Of a DNA stretch of 64,000 nt, positions 16,968-25,627 are shown one piece after another. Both the position numbers and the translations under genes were made by a program. Origin of the DNA: Streptomyces exfoliatus (GTDB lineage: Bacteria; Actinomycetota; Actinomycetes; Streptomycetales; Streptomycetaceae). The DNA is taken from positions 62,001 through 126,000 of the forward strand of contig NZ_JNZP01000007.1 of the NCBI RefSeq assembly GCF_000725545.1, given 5' to 3'. The number at the start of each line of letters is the position of its first letter. Positions within the stretch are counted from its first letter, which is position 1. Under the pieces are notes generated by a model. That model had not been told where the DNA came from, did no database searches, and worked only from the letters and a program-made list of their open reading frames with translations.

Positions 16968-17735
16968 ATGCTTGTCGCCGCAGCCGTCTGCCCCTGCCCG
17001 CCGCTTCTTGTACCCGAGGTCGCGACCGGCGCCGCCCACGAACTGGACGCGGCGCGGGCCGCGTGCCTGGACGCCGTCGGGCTGCTCGCCGCCGCCCGCC
17101 CCGACCGGCTGTACGTCCTGGGGCCCGCGCCGGAGGGCGCCCACGGAGTCTTTCCCGCGGGGTCGGCGGGCTCCTTCGCCGGATTCGGCGTCGACCTCTC
17201 CGTACGCCTGGGCGAAGCCCCGGAGGACGACCAGCGGCCCGGCACCGACCAGCCCGGCACCGCTCCGGCCGGCACGGCCTCGCCAGGCGCCCGGCCCCTG
17301 CCCGCGTCCCTCGCCGTCGGCGCCTGGCTCCTCGACCGGGCCGACTGGGCCGACGCGCCGATCGAGGGCCTGGGCGTCGACGAGGCGGCCACACCCGGCG
17401 TCTGCGCCGGCCTCGGCCGCGGACTCGCCGCCTCCGCCGAGCGGGTCGCCCTGCTCGTGCTGGGGGACGGCAGCGCCTGCCGGACCGTGAAGGCCCCCGG
17501 CTACTTGGACGAGCGGGCCGCCGGCTTCGACGCGGAGGCCGCCCGCGCCCTGGGCACGGCTGACGTGGCCGCGCTGCTGGCCCTGGACCCGGAACTCGCG
17601 TACGAACTGAAGGTCGCCGGCCGCGCTCCCTGGCAGGTCCTCGCGGGCGCCGCCGAGGACGCCGGGCTCGACGGCCGGCTGCTCTTCGAGGACGCCCCGT
17701 ACGGGGTGGGGTACTTCGTCGCCGCCTGGTCCTGA
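16968..17735 (+). CDS. Class III extradiol dioxygenase subunit B-like protein
   Basis: 255 residues, starting MLVAAAVCPCPPLLVPEV. The fold matches the LigB-like superfamily (MEMO/class III extradiol dioxygenase), but the metal-binding His pair expected near the N-terminus of true dioxygenases is not obvious. A catalytic role is therefore uncertain. A Pro/Gly/Thr-rich insertion near residues 90-108 is lineage-specific. Homologues recur next to miaB/miaA/dapF in streptomycetes (established synteny, recalled), suggesting a link with tRNA modification or just conserved order. It is probably transcribed from its own leaderless promoter. Confidence 0.65.
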   Translation: MLVAAAVCPCPPLLVPEVATGAAHELDAARAACLDAVGLLAAARPDRLYVLGPAPEGAHGVFPAGSAGSFAGFGVDLSVRLGEAPEDDQRPGTDQPGTAPAGTASPGARPLPASLAVGAWLLDRADWADAPIEGLGVDEAATPGVCAGLGRGLAASAERVALLVLGDGSACRTVKAPGYLDERAAGFDAEAARALGTADVAALLALDPELAYELKVAGRAPWQVLAGAAEDAGLDGRLLFEDAPYGVGYFVAAWS

Positions 17736-17773
17736 GAGAACCGCGACGAACAGGCGGACGGACGGACGAGAAC

Positions 17774-17814
17774 GGCGGACGGCCGCGGAGCGAGGTGCTC
17801 CGCGGCCGTCCGCC
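17774..17814. terminator. Long bidirectional hairpin
   Basis: A perfect 18-bp stem, 17774-17791 with 17797-17814, and a GAGGT loop, lies between convergent genes. No U-tract; this is the usual actinobacterial I-shaped terminator. Confidence 0.8.
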
Positions 17815-17846
17815 GTGCGGGAGGGACTGTCGGGTGACGCCGGACG

Positions 17847-18104
17847 TCAGGCGGCCGGCGGCGGTGTCGTGCCGCCGCTCCTGGGCGTGCCGTCGTCCTT
17901 GTGACCGATCCGGTCGATGGCTTCCTTGGCCTTGCCCGTGCCGGACTGGATCTTGTCGCTGTACTTGCCCTTGGTCTTCTCGTCGACCAGCTTCGCCGCC
18001 TTGTCCAGGCCGTGGTCGATCTTCTCGCCGTGCTGCTGCGCGAGACCGGCGACCTTGTCCTTGGCGGGGTTGAGCTTGGCCTTCAGCGAATCCAGGAGAC
18101 CCAT
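17847..18104 (-). CDS. Small MT0933-like antitoxin-family protein
   Basis: 85 residues, hydrophilic and Lys-rich: MGLLDSLKAKLNPAKDKVAG then GEKIDHGLDKAAKLVDEKTKGKYSDKI. This matches the short 'antitoxin' (MT0933/Rv0909-like) family widespread in actinobacteria. No toxin gene is adjacent: the upstream gene on the same strand (18174-18482) is an acidic protein of unknown role. A toxin-antitoxin function is therefore doubtful; a stress-related small protein is as likely. The start ATG 18104 is preceded by GGAAGG. Confidence 0.7.
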   Translation of the reverse strand: MGLLDSLKAKLNPAKDKVAGLAQQHGEKIDHGLDKAAKLVDEKTKGKYSDKIQSGTGKAKEAIDRIGHKDDGTPRSGGTTPPPAA

Positions 18105-18121
18105 GGGGCACCTTCCCTCCG

Positions 18122-18173
18122 CGGACCCCCCTGGGGTCCGATTGCCGTGTCCTGCCCCCAGGTCTCCGGGGGC
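18122..18173 (-). terminator. Two short hairpins after the acidic small protein
   Basis: CGGACCCC/GGGGTCCG (18122-18129, 18133-18140) and GCCCCC/GGGGGC (18154-18159, 18168-18173) lie directly downstream of the minus-strand gene ending at 18174. They probably separate it from the antitoxin-like gene. Confidence 0.5.
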
Positions 18174-18482
18174 TCAGCGACGGACGCCTTCGCCCGCCTC
18201 GTTGTCCGCGGCGGCCTCGGCCGACTGCTGCTTCGGGATCTCCACAGCGTCCGCGGCGGCCTCCACGGTTTCCGCCGCGACCGTCTCGTCCGCGTCCTCC
18301 GCTTCGGCGTCCGTCACCTCGGTCGAGGCTACGGTCTCCGGACCGCCTACCCCGGACGCCGCGTCGCCATCCTCCACCGGAGTCTCGGCCACGGCCGCGG
18401 TCCCGGCCTCCTCCGACGCCGTCTCGGGCGAGACCGCCGCCACATCCTTCTTCTTACGGCGAAATACTGCAAAAACGCCCAT
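18174..18482 (-). CDS. Acidic Ala/Glu-rich small protein
   Basis: 102 residues from ATG 18482, with GGAG at 18488-18491 (5-nt spacing). A basic N-terminus MGVFAVFRRKKKDV is followed by a low-complexity acidic region rich in Ala, Glu, Asp, Val and Thr. There is no membrane segment and no known domain; it is probably disordered. Its place between the antitoxin-like gene and miaA is conserved in my recollection of streptomycete maps. No function is assigned. Confidence 0.65.
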   Translation of the reverse strand: MGVFAVFRRKKKDVAAVSPETASEEAGTAAVAETPVEDGDAASGVGGPETVASTEVTDAEAEDADETVAAETVEAAADAVEIPKQQSAEAAADNEAGEGVRR

Positions 18483-18621
18483 ATTCACTCCATAGCGTAC
18501 TCGGACGGGGGTGGTTCCTTGGCGATCGACGGCCGGAACCTCGCAACAGGCAACGAAGCCGGATGAGGCCCGTCACGTAGCTCGTTCGGGGACGGGCCGT
18601 GAGGTTTGCGAGACTGGGACG

Positions 18622-19560
18622 GTGAGAAGCGCAGCTCCCGCCCCGCGGGTCATCGCCGTCGTCGGCCCCACGGCAGCCGGAAAGTCCGATCTGGGTGTAT
18701 TCCTGGCCCAGCAGCTCGGGGGCGAGGTCGTCAACGCAGACTCGATGCAGCTCTACCGGGGGATGGACATCGGGACCGCCAAGCTGACGCCGGAGGAGCG
18801 CGGCGGCGTTCCGCACCACCTCCTCGACATCTGGGAGGTGACGGAGGCGGCCAGCGTCGCCGAGTACCAGCGGCTCGCCCGCGCCGAGATCGACCGGCTG
18901 CTCGCCGCCGGCCGCACCCCCGTCCTCGTCGGCGGTTCCGGGCTGTACGTACGGGGGGCCGTCGATGCCCTGGAGTTCCCCGGCACCGACCCCGCCGTCC
19001 GGGCCCGGCTCGAGGCCGAGCTCGAAGAACGCGGCTCCGGCGTCCTGCACGCCCGGCTCGCCGAGGCGGACCCCGAGGCGGCCCGGGCGATCCTGCCCAG
19101 CAACGGGCGCCGCATCGTCCGCGCCCTCGAGGTGATCGAGATCACCGGCAAGCCCTTCACCGCCAACCTGCCGGGGCCCGACTCCGTCTACGACACGATC
19201 CAGATCGGTGTCGACGTGGCCCGCCCCGAGCTGGACGAGCGGATCGCCACGCGCGTGGACCGGATGTGGGAGGCGGGCCTCGTCGACGAGGTCCGCGCCC
19301 TGGAGGCGCGGGGCCTGCGCGAGGGCCGCACGGCCGCCCGGGCCCTCGGCTACCAGCAGGTCCTCGCGGCGCTCGCGGGGGAGTGCACCGAGGACGAGGC
19401 GCGCGCGGAGACCGTACGGGCGACGAAGCGCTTCGCCCGCCGCCAGGACTCGTGGTTCCGCCGCGACCCGCGCGTCCACTGGCTCAGCGGAGCCGCCGAT
19501 CACCGGGGGGAACTCCCGGGGGAGGCGCTGTCGTTGGTCGAACGAGCGGTTACAGCCTGA
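18622..19560 (+). CDS. miaA: tRNA dimethylallyltransferase
   Basis: 312 residues from GTG 18622. It transfers a dimethylallyl group from DMAPP to N6 of A37 in tRNAs reading UNN codons. P-loop VVGPTAAGKSDLG (residues about 12-24), DSMQLYRGMDIGTAK, GGSGLYVRG, and the Arg/Gln-rich RRIVRALEVIE and TKRFARRQDSWFRRD tRNA-contact segments are all present. Full length. Its product is the substrate of MiaB encoded upstream. The stop TGA sits in an ATCACGTGAT palindrome (19560-19569). Confidence 0.95.
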   Translation: MRSAAPAPRVIAVVGPTAAGKSDLGVFLAQQLGGEVVNADSMQLYRGMDIGTAKLTPEERGGVPHHLLDIWEVTEAASVAEYQRLARAEIDRLLAAGRTPVLVGGSGLYVRGAVDALEFPGTDPAVRARLEAELEERGSGVLHARLAEADPEAARAILPSNGRRIVRALEVIEITGKPFTANLPGPDSVYDTIQIGVDVARPELDERIATRVDRMWEAGLVDEVRALEARGLREGRTAARALGYQQVLAALAGECTEDEARAETVRATKRFARRQDSWFRRDPRVHWLSGAADHRGELPGEALSLVERAVTA

Positions 19561-19669
19561 TCACGTGATGGCATCGGGACGCCCTGCCCGTCATTCCGGC
19601 GGTCAGGAGCGTGCCATCATCGAGCATCGATCGACCAAGGTGGAGTCCGAGTGGGGAGGGCGCGTGGCG

Positions 19670-20173
19670 ATGGAGGCCGGCCCTCGCGACAGAGAACAGC
19701 ACGAAGCGGCCCTGGGTGACCCGATGGGTGACACACCGGGCCGTCCGACCGCCGCCGACGTACCGGTCGGCGCTTCGGGGCTGACCCCGGACGGTCCCGA
19801 CGACGCGGTGGGCACCGCCGTCGAGGTGGACGCCGACGAGGTCGAGGTCGAACTGCGCCCCCAGCGCCGTCTGCGGATCTGGCAGCTCGCCCCGATCGTG
19901 GGTCTGGCCGCCGTCGGCTCCCTGATGTTCGCGTTCCCGCTCGCCTTCGGTTCGGGGGACGGCGGAGCCGTCCTCGCCATGCTCGGACTGCTGATCAGCT
20001 CCTGCGCGGCGGGCTGGGGCATGATGGCCGCCCGCAAGGTCGGCTACACCTGGCCGGGCCTTCCGCAGCGCGGTTCGGGCGAGCGCCCGAACTGGCGGTA
20101 CGTCGCCCTGTACGCGACGACGACCGCGGCCCTGGTCGCCCTCGCGGTCTGGCGCGTCGCCCGCCTCCGCTGA
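19670..20173 (+). CDS. Small integral membrane protein of unknown function
   Basis: 167 residues from ATG 19670, or two more from GTG 19664; GGGGAGG at 19653-19659 fits either. An acidic cytoplasmic N-terminal 65 residues (VEVDADEVEVELRPQRR) is followed by three predicted helices: QLAPIVGLAAVGSLMFAFPLAF, GAVLAMLGLLISSCAAGWGMMAA and YVALYATTTAALVALAVW. No known domain is recognised. It lies between miaA and dapF, a position conserved in streptomycetes as far as I recall. Confidence 0.7.
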   Translation: MEAGPRDREQHEAALGDPMGDTPGRPTAADVPVGASGLTPDGPDDAVGTAVEVDADEVEVELRPQRRLRIWQLAPIVGLAAVGSLMFAFPLAFGSGDGGAVLAMLGLLISSCAAGWGMMAARKVGYTWPGLPQRGSGERPNWRYVALYATTTAALVALAVWRVARLR

Positions 20174-20236
20174 GCACCCGGCTCTGCCGAGGCACCTGGT
20201 TCCGCTGGGCACCCGCTCTGCCGAGGCACCTGGTTC
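20174..20236. repeat. Tandem 29/28-nt direct repeat before dapF
   Basis: GCACCCGGCTCTGCCGAGGC... occurs at 20174-20202 and again, with one G missing, at 20209-20236 (35-nt period), each ending GCACCTGGTTC. It is a recent local duplication in the dapF upstream region. Confidence 0.8.
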
Positions 20237-20270
20237 TGTGGACGACCGGGCCGTCCGTTGCCCCACCCCG

Positions 20271-20276
20271 TACAGT
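20271..20276 (+). promoter_or_regulatory. -10-like element for dapF (leaderless type)
   Basis: TACAGT ends 7 nt before GTG 20284; no Shine-Dalgarno is present. It fits the TANNNT leaderless pattern. Confidence 0.5.
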
Positions 20277-20283
20277 TGATCTC

Positions 20284-21156
20284 GTGACCAGCGCGCAGAC
20301 CTCACCCCTCCCCTTCCTCAAGGGCCACGGCACCGAGAACGACTTCGTGATCGTCCCGGACGCGGAGAACGCCGTCGCCCTGCCCCCCGACGCCGTCGCG
20401 CGGCTCTGCGACCGGCGGGCCGGCATCGGCGGCGACGGACTGCTGCACGTCGTGCGCAGTGCCGCCCACCCCGAGGCCCGGCACATGGCCGACGAAGCCG
20501 AGTGGTTCATGGACTACCGGAACGCCGACGGCTCGGTCGCCGAGATGTGCGGCAACGGAGTCCGGGTCTTCGCCCGCTACCTGGAGCACGCCGGGCACGT
20601 CACCGCGGGCGAGGTGGCCGTCGCCACCCGCGGCGGGATCAAGCGCGTCCACCTCGACAAGGACGGCTCCGTCACCGTCTCCATGGGCCGTGCGGTCCTC
20701 GCCGAGGACGGGGTCACCATCACCGTCGACGGCCGCAGCTGGCCCGCGCGGAACGTGAACATGGGCAATCCGCACGCGGTCGCCTTCGTCGAGGACCTCG
20801 ACCACGCCGGCACCCTCTACACCGAGCCGCCGTACGAGCCCGCCGCGGTCTACCCGGACGGTGTGAACATCGAGTTCGTCGCCGACCGCGGTCCCCGGCA
20901 CGTCGCCATGCGGGTCCACGAGCGCGGCGCCGCCGAGACGCGCTCCTGCGGCACGGGCGCGTGCGCCGTCGCCGTCGCCACCGCCCGCCGGGACGGCGCC
21001 GACCCCGCCGAGAGCGGCACCCCCGTCACGTACACCGTCGACGTACTCGGCGGGACGCTGATCATCACCGAGCACCCCGACGGCCGGATCGACATGACGG
21101 GCCCCGCCGTGATCGTCGCGGAAGGCACCGTCGACCCGGCCTGGCTCGCCTCCTGA
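20284..21156 (+). CDS. dapF: Diaminopimelate epimerase
   Basis: 290 residues; epimerises LL- to meso-diaminopimelate for peptidoglycan and lysine synthesis. The two catalytic cysteines are Cys89 (EMCGNGVRVFARYL) and Cys222 (RSCGTGACAVAVA). The N-terminal KGHGTENDFVIV and central NVNMGNPHAVAFV motifs are standard. Streptomyces uses LL-DAP in its wall, so the enzyme here serves mainly lysine synthesis and related needs. Start GTG 20284 agrees with the leaderless promoter. Confidence 0.96.
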   Translation: MTSAQTSPLPFLKGHGTENDFVIVPDAENAVALPPDAVARLCDRRAGIGGDGLLHVVRSAAHPEARHMADEAEWFMDYRNADGSVAEMCGNGVRVFARYLEHAGHVTAGEVAVATRGGIKRVHLDKDGSVTVSMGRAVLAEDGVTITVDGRSWPARNVNMGNPHAVAFVEDLDHAGTLYTEPPYEPAAVYPDGVNIEFVADRGPRHVAMRVHERGAAETRSCGTGACAVAVATARRDGADPAESGTPVTYTVDVLGGTLIITEHPDGRIDMTGPAVIVAEGTVDPAWLAS

Positions 21157-21345
21157 CGCCCGACCGGGTCGCGTGAGTCGAAGAATCGAAACAGTCAACG
21201 ACTGATTTTTCGCTCGAATGGGTGATCCGGTTCACGCTGAGCGAGAGGGCGACTGCACCGCGTGGTGGGGTCGGTAGCATCAAGCACCGGCCCCCCGGGC
21301 ACGCCTGGCCCGCCCACCGCCGGTCGACGTTGCCGGAGGTGCCCC

Positions 21346-23853
21346 ATGAGCGCAGAGGCCACCAACCCTGTGAGCGCGGCGGAAGCCGCCTCCACCGATG
21401 TGACCGTACGCAGACGCGGACGCGCCCGTATCGACCTGCGCCGGCTAGGACGGGCCGCCCTCCTGGGCGCCACCGCGGGACCGGCGCCCCGTGACCGGCT
21501 GCCCGACGCCATCAGCCATGTCGCCGAGGCGCACCGCGCCCACCATCCCGACGCCGACCTCACGGTGCTGCGCCGGGCGTACGTGCTCGCGGAGTCCTCG
21601 CACCGCGGCCAGTTCCGCAAGAGCGGCGAGGCGTACATCACCCACCCGCTCGCGGTGACCCTCATCCTCGCCGAACTCGGTGCGGAGACCACCACCTTGA
21701 CCGCCTCCCTCCTCCACGACACCGTCGAGGACACGGAGGTGACGCTCGATCAGGTGCGCCGGGAGTTCGGCGACGAGGTCGCCTATCTCGTCGACGGCGT
21801 CACCAAGGTGGAGAAGATCGACTACGGCGCCGCCGCCGAACCCGAGACCTTCCGCAAGATGCTCGTCGCCACCGGCGACGACGTCCGGGTGATGTCGATC
21901 AAGCTCGCCGACCGGCTCCACAACATGCGCACCCTCGGGGTGATGCGGCCCGAGAAACAGGCCAGGATCGCCAAGGTGACCCGCGACGTCCTCATCCCGC
22001 TCGCCGAACGGCTCGGCGTCCAGGCCCTGAAGACGGAGCTGGAGGACCTCGTCTTCGCCATCCTCCACCCCGAGGAGTACGAGACCACCCGCGCGCTCAT
22101 CGCCGCGAACCCGCACGCGGGCGACGCGCTGAACGCCGTCGCGGAGCAGGTGTCGGCGGTCCTGCGTGAGGCCGGCATCGGCGCCGAAGTCGGCGTCCGT
22201 CCACGCCACTTCGTCTCCGTCCACCGGGTCCGCCTCAAGCGCGGCGAACTGCGCGGCTGTGACTTCGGACGGCTCCTCGTCCTGGTCGCGGAGGACGCGG
22301 ACTGTTACGCGGTCCTCGGCGAGCTCCACACCTGTTTCACCCCGGTGATCTCCGAGTTCAAGGACTTCATCGCGGCCCCGAAGTTCAACCTGTACCAGTC
22401 CCTGCACACCGCGATCGCCGCCCCCGACGGCGCCGTCGCCGAGGTCCTCATCCGGACCCACCGGATGCACAAGGTCGCGGAGGCGGGGGTCGTCGCCCTC
22501 GGGAATCCTCACGTGGGCCAGGAAGCCGGGGGCCGTCCCGACGCCACAGCGGACGGGAACACCGCCCCTCCGCCGACCCCGCCGGCCCTCGCGGGGAGCG
22601 GCGACGGTGCCGACGCCAGCACACGACCCCGAACCACCGACGGGCGGCCGGCCACCGCTCCTCGACCCGACGCCGCTCCTGGACCCGGTACCGCTTCTCG
22701 ACCCGGCGCCGAGGACACGTCCGCCTCGACCGGCCTACCCGCCTCGACCGTCCCGGCCGGCCGGCCGTCGCACGACCGGCCCGGCACCTCCGACGGGCCC
22801 GGCGTCCTCTCCCGGCAGTCCGCCGAGGCCCACCCCTCCGCCGACGCCGACACCAAGGCCGATCGCCCCGCCGGCACGCCCCCGCCCGAGGACGGCGAGC
22901 GCGTCGACCCCACCCGCCCCGGCTGGCTCTCCCGGCTCCTCGACTGGCAGCAGGCCGCCCCCGACCCGGACACGTTCTGGACGTCCCTCCGTGCCGACCT
23001 CGCCGAGGACGACGAGATCACCGTCTTCCGTGCCGACGGAGGCGCTCCCGGCACGATCAGCCTGCCCGCCGGGGCCAGCTGCGTCGACGCCGCCTACGCG
23101 CAGCACGGCGAGGCCGCCCACGGCTGCCTCGGCGCCCGCGTCAACGGCCGCCTCGCGCCGCTGAGCACCGTCCTCGGCGACGGCGACACCGTCCAGCTGC
23201 TGCTCGCCCAGGACCCCGTGTCCGGGCCGTCCCCCGAGTGGCTCGACCACGCCCGTACCCCGGCCGCCCGGATCGCGATCACCGGCTGGCTCCAGGCGCA
23301 CCCCGAGAGCGCCGCGCCGGTCGCCGCCACCGCCGGAGGCGCCCGGCCCCAGGCCCAGGCCGGCGCCGACCGGCGCTCCGGCGTCGAGCTCCACGCCGAC
23401 CTGGAGGGCGAGCCGAGCGCGGCCGTCCGGCCGGCGGGCTGCTGTACCCCCGTACCACCGGACGAGATCACCGGCTTCCGGGTACGGGGAGGCTCCGTCA
23501 CCGTCCACCGCGCGGGCTGCGCGGCCGTCGACACCATGCGCAGGCTGGGCCGCGAGCCCGTCTCCGTCCGCTGGGGCGACACGGCCCAGGGCAGGGTCAC
23601 CCTGATCGCGGAGTCCTTCGGCCGCCCAGGCCTCCTCGCCGACCTCACCGAGGCCATCGCCGTCGCCGGAGCGGCCGTCGTCTCCGCGAACGTCGAGCCG
23701 CCGAACGAGCAGCGGGTCCGCCACACGTACACCCTCCACCTGCCCGACGTGGGCAGGCTCTCCGCCCTCATGCGCGCCATGCGGGACGTGCCCGGGGTGT
23801 ACGACGTGAGCCGCGCCCGCCACCGCTCGTCCCGGGAACCGCGCGGGGACTGA
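21346..23853 (+). CDS. rshA: RSH-family (p)ppGpp synthetase/hydrolase with long linker
   Basis: 835 residues from ATG 21346 (GGAGG, 6-nt spacing). The HD hydrolase domain (about 60-235) keeps SHRGQFRKSGEAYITHP, LLHDTVEDT and KLADRLHNMRT, so hydrolysis of ppGpp is predicted. The synthetase domain (about 280-380) is divergent: the family's RPKS-x-Y-S reads RPRHFVSVH, PK-x-NGYQSLHT reads PKFNLYQSLHT, and EVQIRT reads EVLIRT, although the acidic residues are kept. A Pro/Thr/Ala-rich linker of about 130 residues follows. Then come TGS (about 552-618) and ACT (about 750-825) domains. The gene context equals that of RshA, the second RSH of S. coelicolor, which makes ppGpp under phosphate starvation (established knowledge, recalled). 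Confidence 0.88.
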   Translation: MSAEATNPVSAAEAASTDVTVRRRGRARIDLRRLGRAALLGATAGPAPRDRLPDAISHVAEAHRAHHPDADLTVLRRAYVLAESSHRGQFRKSGEAYITHPLAVTLILAELGAETTTLTASLLHDTVEDTEVTLDQVRREFGDEVAYLVDGVTKVEKIDYGAAAEPETFRKMLVATGDDVRVMSIKLADRLHNMRTLGVMRPEKQARIAKVTRDVLIPLAERLGVQALKTELEDLVFAILHPEEYETTRALIAANPHAGDALNAVAEQVSAVLREAGIGAEVGVRPRHFVSVHRVRLKRGELRGCDFGRLLVLVAEDADCYAVLGELHTCFTPVISEFKDFIAAPKFNLYQSLHTAIAAPDGAVAEVLIRTHRMHKVAEAGVVALGNPHVGQEAGGRPDATADGNTAPPPTPPALAGSGDGADASTRPRTTDGRPATAPRPDAAPGPGTASRPGAEDTSASTGLPASTVPAGRPSHDRPGTSDGPGVLSRQSAEAHPSADADTKADRPAGTPPPEDGERVDPTRPGWLSRLLDWQQAAPDPDTFWTSLRADLAEDDEITVFRADGGAPGTISLPAGASCVDAAYAQHGEAAHGCLGARVNGRLAPLSTVLGDGDTVQLLLAQDPVSGPSPEWLDHARTPAARIAITGWLQAHPESAAPVAATAGGARPQAQAGADRRSGVELHADLEGEPSAAVRPAGCCTPVPPDEITGFRVRGGSVTVHRAGCAAVDTMRRLGREPVSVRWGDTAQGRVTLIAESFGRPGLLADLTEAIAVAGAAVVSANVEPPNEQRVRHTYTLHLPDVGRLSALMRAMRDVPGVYDVSRARHRSSREPRGD

Positions 23854-23989
23854 AGCGGCGCGGAGTACGGAGGGGAGCGGCGTGCGCTCCGTATGGTGTC
23901 CCCCTTCGGGTGGCGGGCGAGCGCGCCGCCCGGGGGAGCGGCCGATCCGCTGGTAGCCGTAGGGCCAGTCCTCCGGAAAGGCCTGGCCC

Positions 23990-25480
23990 ATGCCGCTCGT
24001 CCGAACGCCCCTGCCCCGCGCGCGGTGGCTCCGCTCCGCCGTCCTGGTCGCCGCCTCGGCAGGCCTCGTCGCCGCCGCACTGCCCGCCCCGGCGCCGCTC
24101 GGCATCGGCGACCCGCTCTTCCCGCACCTCGGCAACCCCGGCTACGACGTCCTCGCGTACGACCTCGACCTCACCTATCGCGGGGTGAACACCGAGCCGC
24201 TGGCCGCCGTGACCAGGATCGACGCGCTCGCCACCGCAGACCTGGAACGGCTCAACCTCGACTTCACCCACGGCACGGTCTCCGCCGTCACCGTCGACGG
24301 CCTGCCCGCCGAGCACACCGGCAGCGGCGAGGACCTCGTCATCACCCCCGTCGCGCCGATCGACGCCGGCGAGTCCGTCGAGATCACCGTCACCCACACC
24401 AGCGACCCCAGCGGTCCCGCCGACACCGGCGGCTGGGTCCGTACCGGCGACGGCCTCGCCATGGCCAACCAGGCCGACGCCGCCCACCGGGTCTTCCCGT
24501 CCAACGACCACCCGGCGGACAAGGCCTACTTCACCTTCAGGATCACGGCCCCCAGCGAGCTCACCGCCGTCGCCAACGGCCTGCCCGCCGGCCGCGTCAC
24601 CCACGGCGCCACCACCACCTGGACGTACCGCACGCGGCACCCCATGGCCACCGAGCTCGCCCAGGTCTCCATCGGCCGCTCCACCGTCGTGCACCGGGCG
24701 GGCCCGCACGGCCTGCCCGTACGGGACGTCGTGCGCACCGCCGACCGGGAACTCATGGAGCCCTGGCTGCGCAAGACCCCCGGCCACCTGGAATGGATGG
24801 AGCGGCAGGTGGGCCCGTACCCCTTCGAGACGTACGGGGTGCTCGTCGCGGACGCCGACACGGGTTTCGAGCTGGAGACCCAGACGCTCTCGCTCTTCGA
24901 GCGCGGACTCTTCACGGAGCCGGGCTACCCGGAGTGGTACGTCGACTCGATCATGGTGCACGAGCTGGCCCACCAGTGGTTCGGCGACAGCGTCTCCCCC
25001 CGGACCTGGTCCGACCTGTGGCTCAACGAGGGACACGCCAGCTGGTACGAGGCGCTGTACGCCGAGGAGACCGCGGGCAGGTCCCTGGAGGCGCGCATGA
25101 AGGCCGCCTACGCCGCCTCCGACGGATGGCGGGCCGACGGCGGCCCCCCGGCGGCACCCGAGCCCCCCTCGCCCACCCACAAGATCAGCCTCTTCCGGCC
25201 CGTCGTCTACGACGGCAGCGCCCTCGTCCTCTACGCGCTCCGCCAGGAGATCGGCACCGAGGCCTTCCAGCGCCTGGAGCGCCGCTGGGTCGCCGACCAC
25301 CGGGACGGCACCGCCACCACCGCCGACTTCACCGCCCTGGCCTCCGAGATCGCGGGACGCGACCTCGCCGCCTTCTTCCGGGGCTGGCTGTACGAGGCGA
25401 AGACCCCGGCGATGCCCGGGCACCCGGACTGGCGCAGCAGCCCGGCCGGGGCCGGGCGGACCACCCCGAAACCCGGGTGA
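23990..25480 (+). CDS. Secreted M1-family metallopeptidase
   Basis: 496 residues. The N-terminus has an Arg-rich region, a hydrophobic core (SAVLVAASAGLVAAALPAPAP) and probable signal-peptidase cleavage, so export is predicted. The beta-sandwich domain of M1 enzymes is followed by the thermolysin-like domain with zinc site H324-E325-L-A-H328 and Glu347 (HELAHQWFGDS...NEGH), spaced by the usual 18 residues. An aminopeptidase is likely; the GxMEN motif is replaced by GFELETQ, seen in several bacterial members, so substrate choice may differ. Length is short for M1 because the C-terminal ARM-like domain is missing. Confidence 0.88.
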   Translation: MPLVRTPLPRARWLRSAVLVAASAGLVAAALPAPAPLGIGDPLFPHLGNPGYDVLAYDLDLTYRGVNTEPLAAVTRIDALATADLERLNLDFTHGTVSAVTVDGLPAEHTGSGEDLVITPVAPIDAGESVEITVTHTSDPSGPADTGGWVRTGDGLAMANQADAAHRVFPSNDHPADKAYFTFRITAPSELTAVANGLPAGRVTHGATTTWTYRTRHPMATELAQVSIGRSTVVHRAGPHGLPVRDVVRTADRELMEPWLRKTPGHLEWMERQVGPYPFETYGVLVADADTGFELETQTLSLFERGLFTEPGYPEWYVDSIMVHELAHQWFGDSVSPRTWSDLWLNEGHASWYEALYAEETAGRSLEARMKAAYAASDGWRADGGPPAAPEPPSPTHKISLFRPVVYDGSALVLYALRQEIGTEAFQRLERRWVADHRDGTATTADFTALASEIAGRDLAAFFRGWLYEAKTPAMPGHPDWRSSPAGAGRTTPKPG

Positions 25481-25582
25481 CGGGCCCCGCCGGGCCGTGT
25501 CACCATCGTCAGGTCGGCGACGCGGCCGACGGCCCGGGAATCTTCCGGCGCCCTCACGCGTTGTGACGGCATCAGACTCATC

Positions 25583-25609
25583 GCTTCATCGATTCGATCG
25601 ACATGAAGC
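25583..25609 (+). other. Inverted repeat in the hflX leader
   Basis: GCTTCAT (25583-25589) and ATGAAGC (25603-25609) pair perfectly with a 13-nt loop (CGATTCGATCGAC), ending 9 nt before the hflX ribosome site AAGGA. It could be an operator or a leader hairpin; no known family matches. Confidence 0.4.
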
Positions 25610-25627
25610 AATCGACGTAAGGATCAA

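Noticed and set aside
17847..18482. Toxin-antitoxin pair formed by the two small minus-strand genes
   Set aside because: The upstream protein is acidic and disordered with no toxin motif, and hairpins separate the genes; no pair is supported.
19560..19569. ATCACGTGAT palindrome at the miaA stop
   Set aside because: Short perfect palindrome overlapping coding sequence; not placed in a promoter and probably chance.
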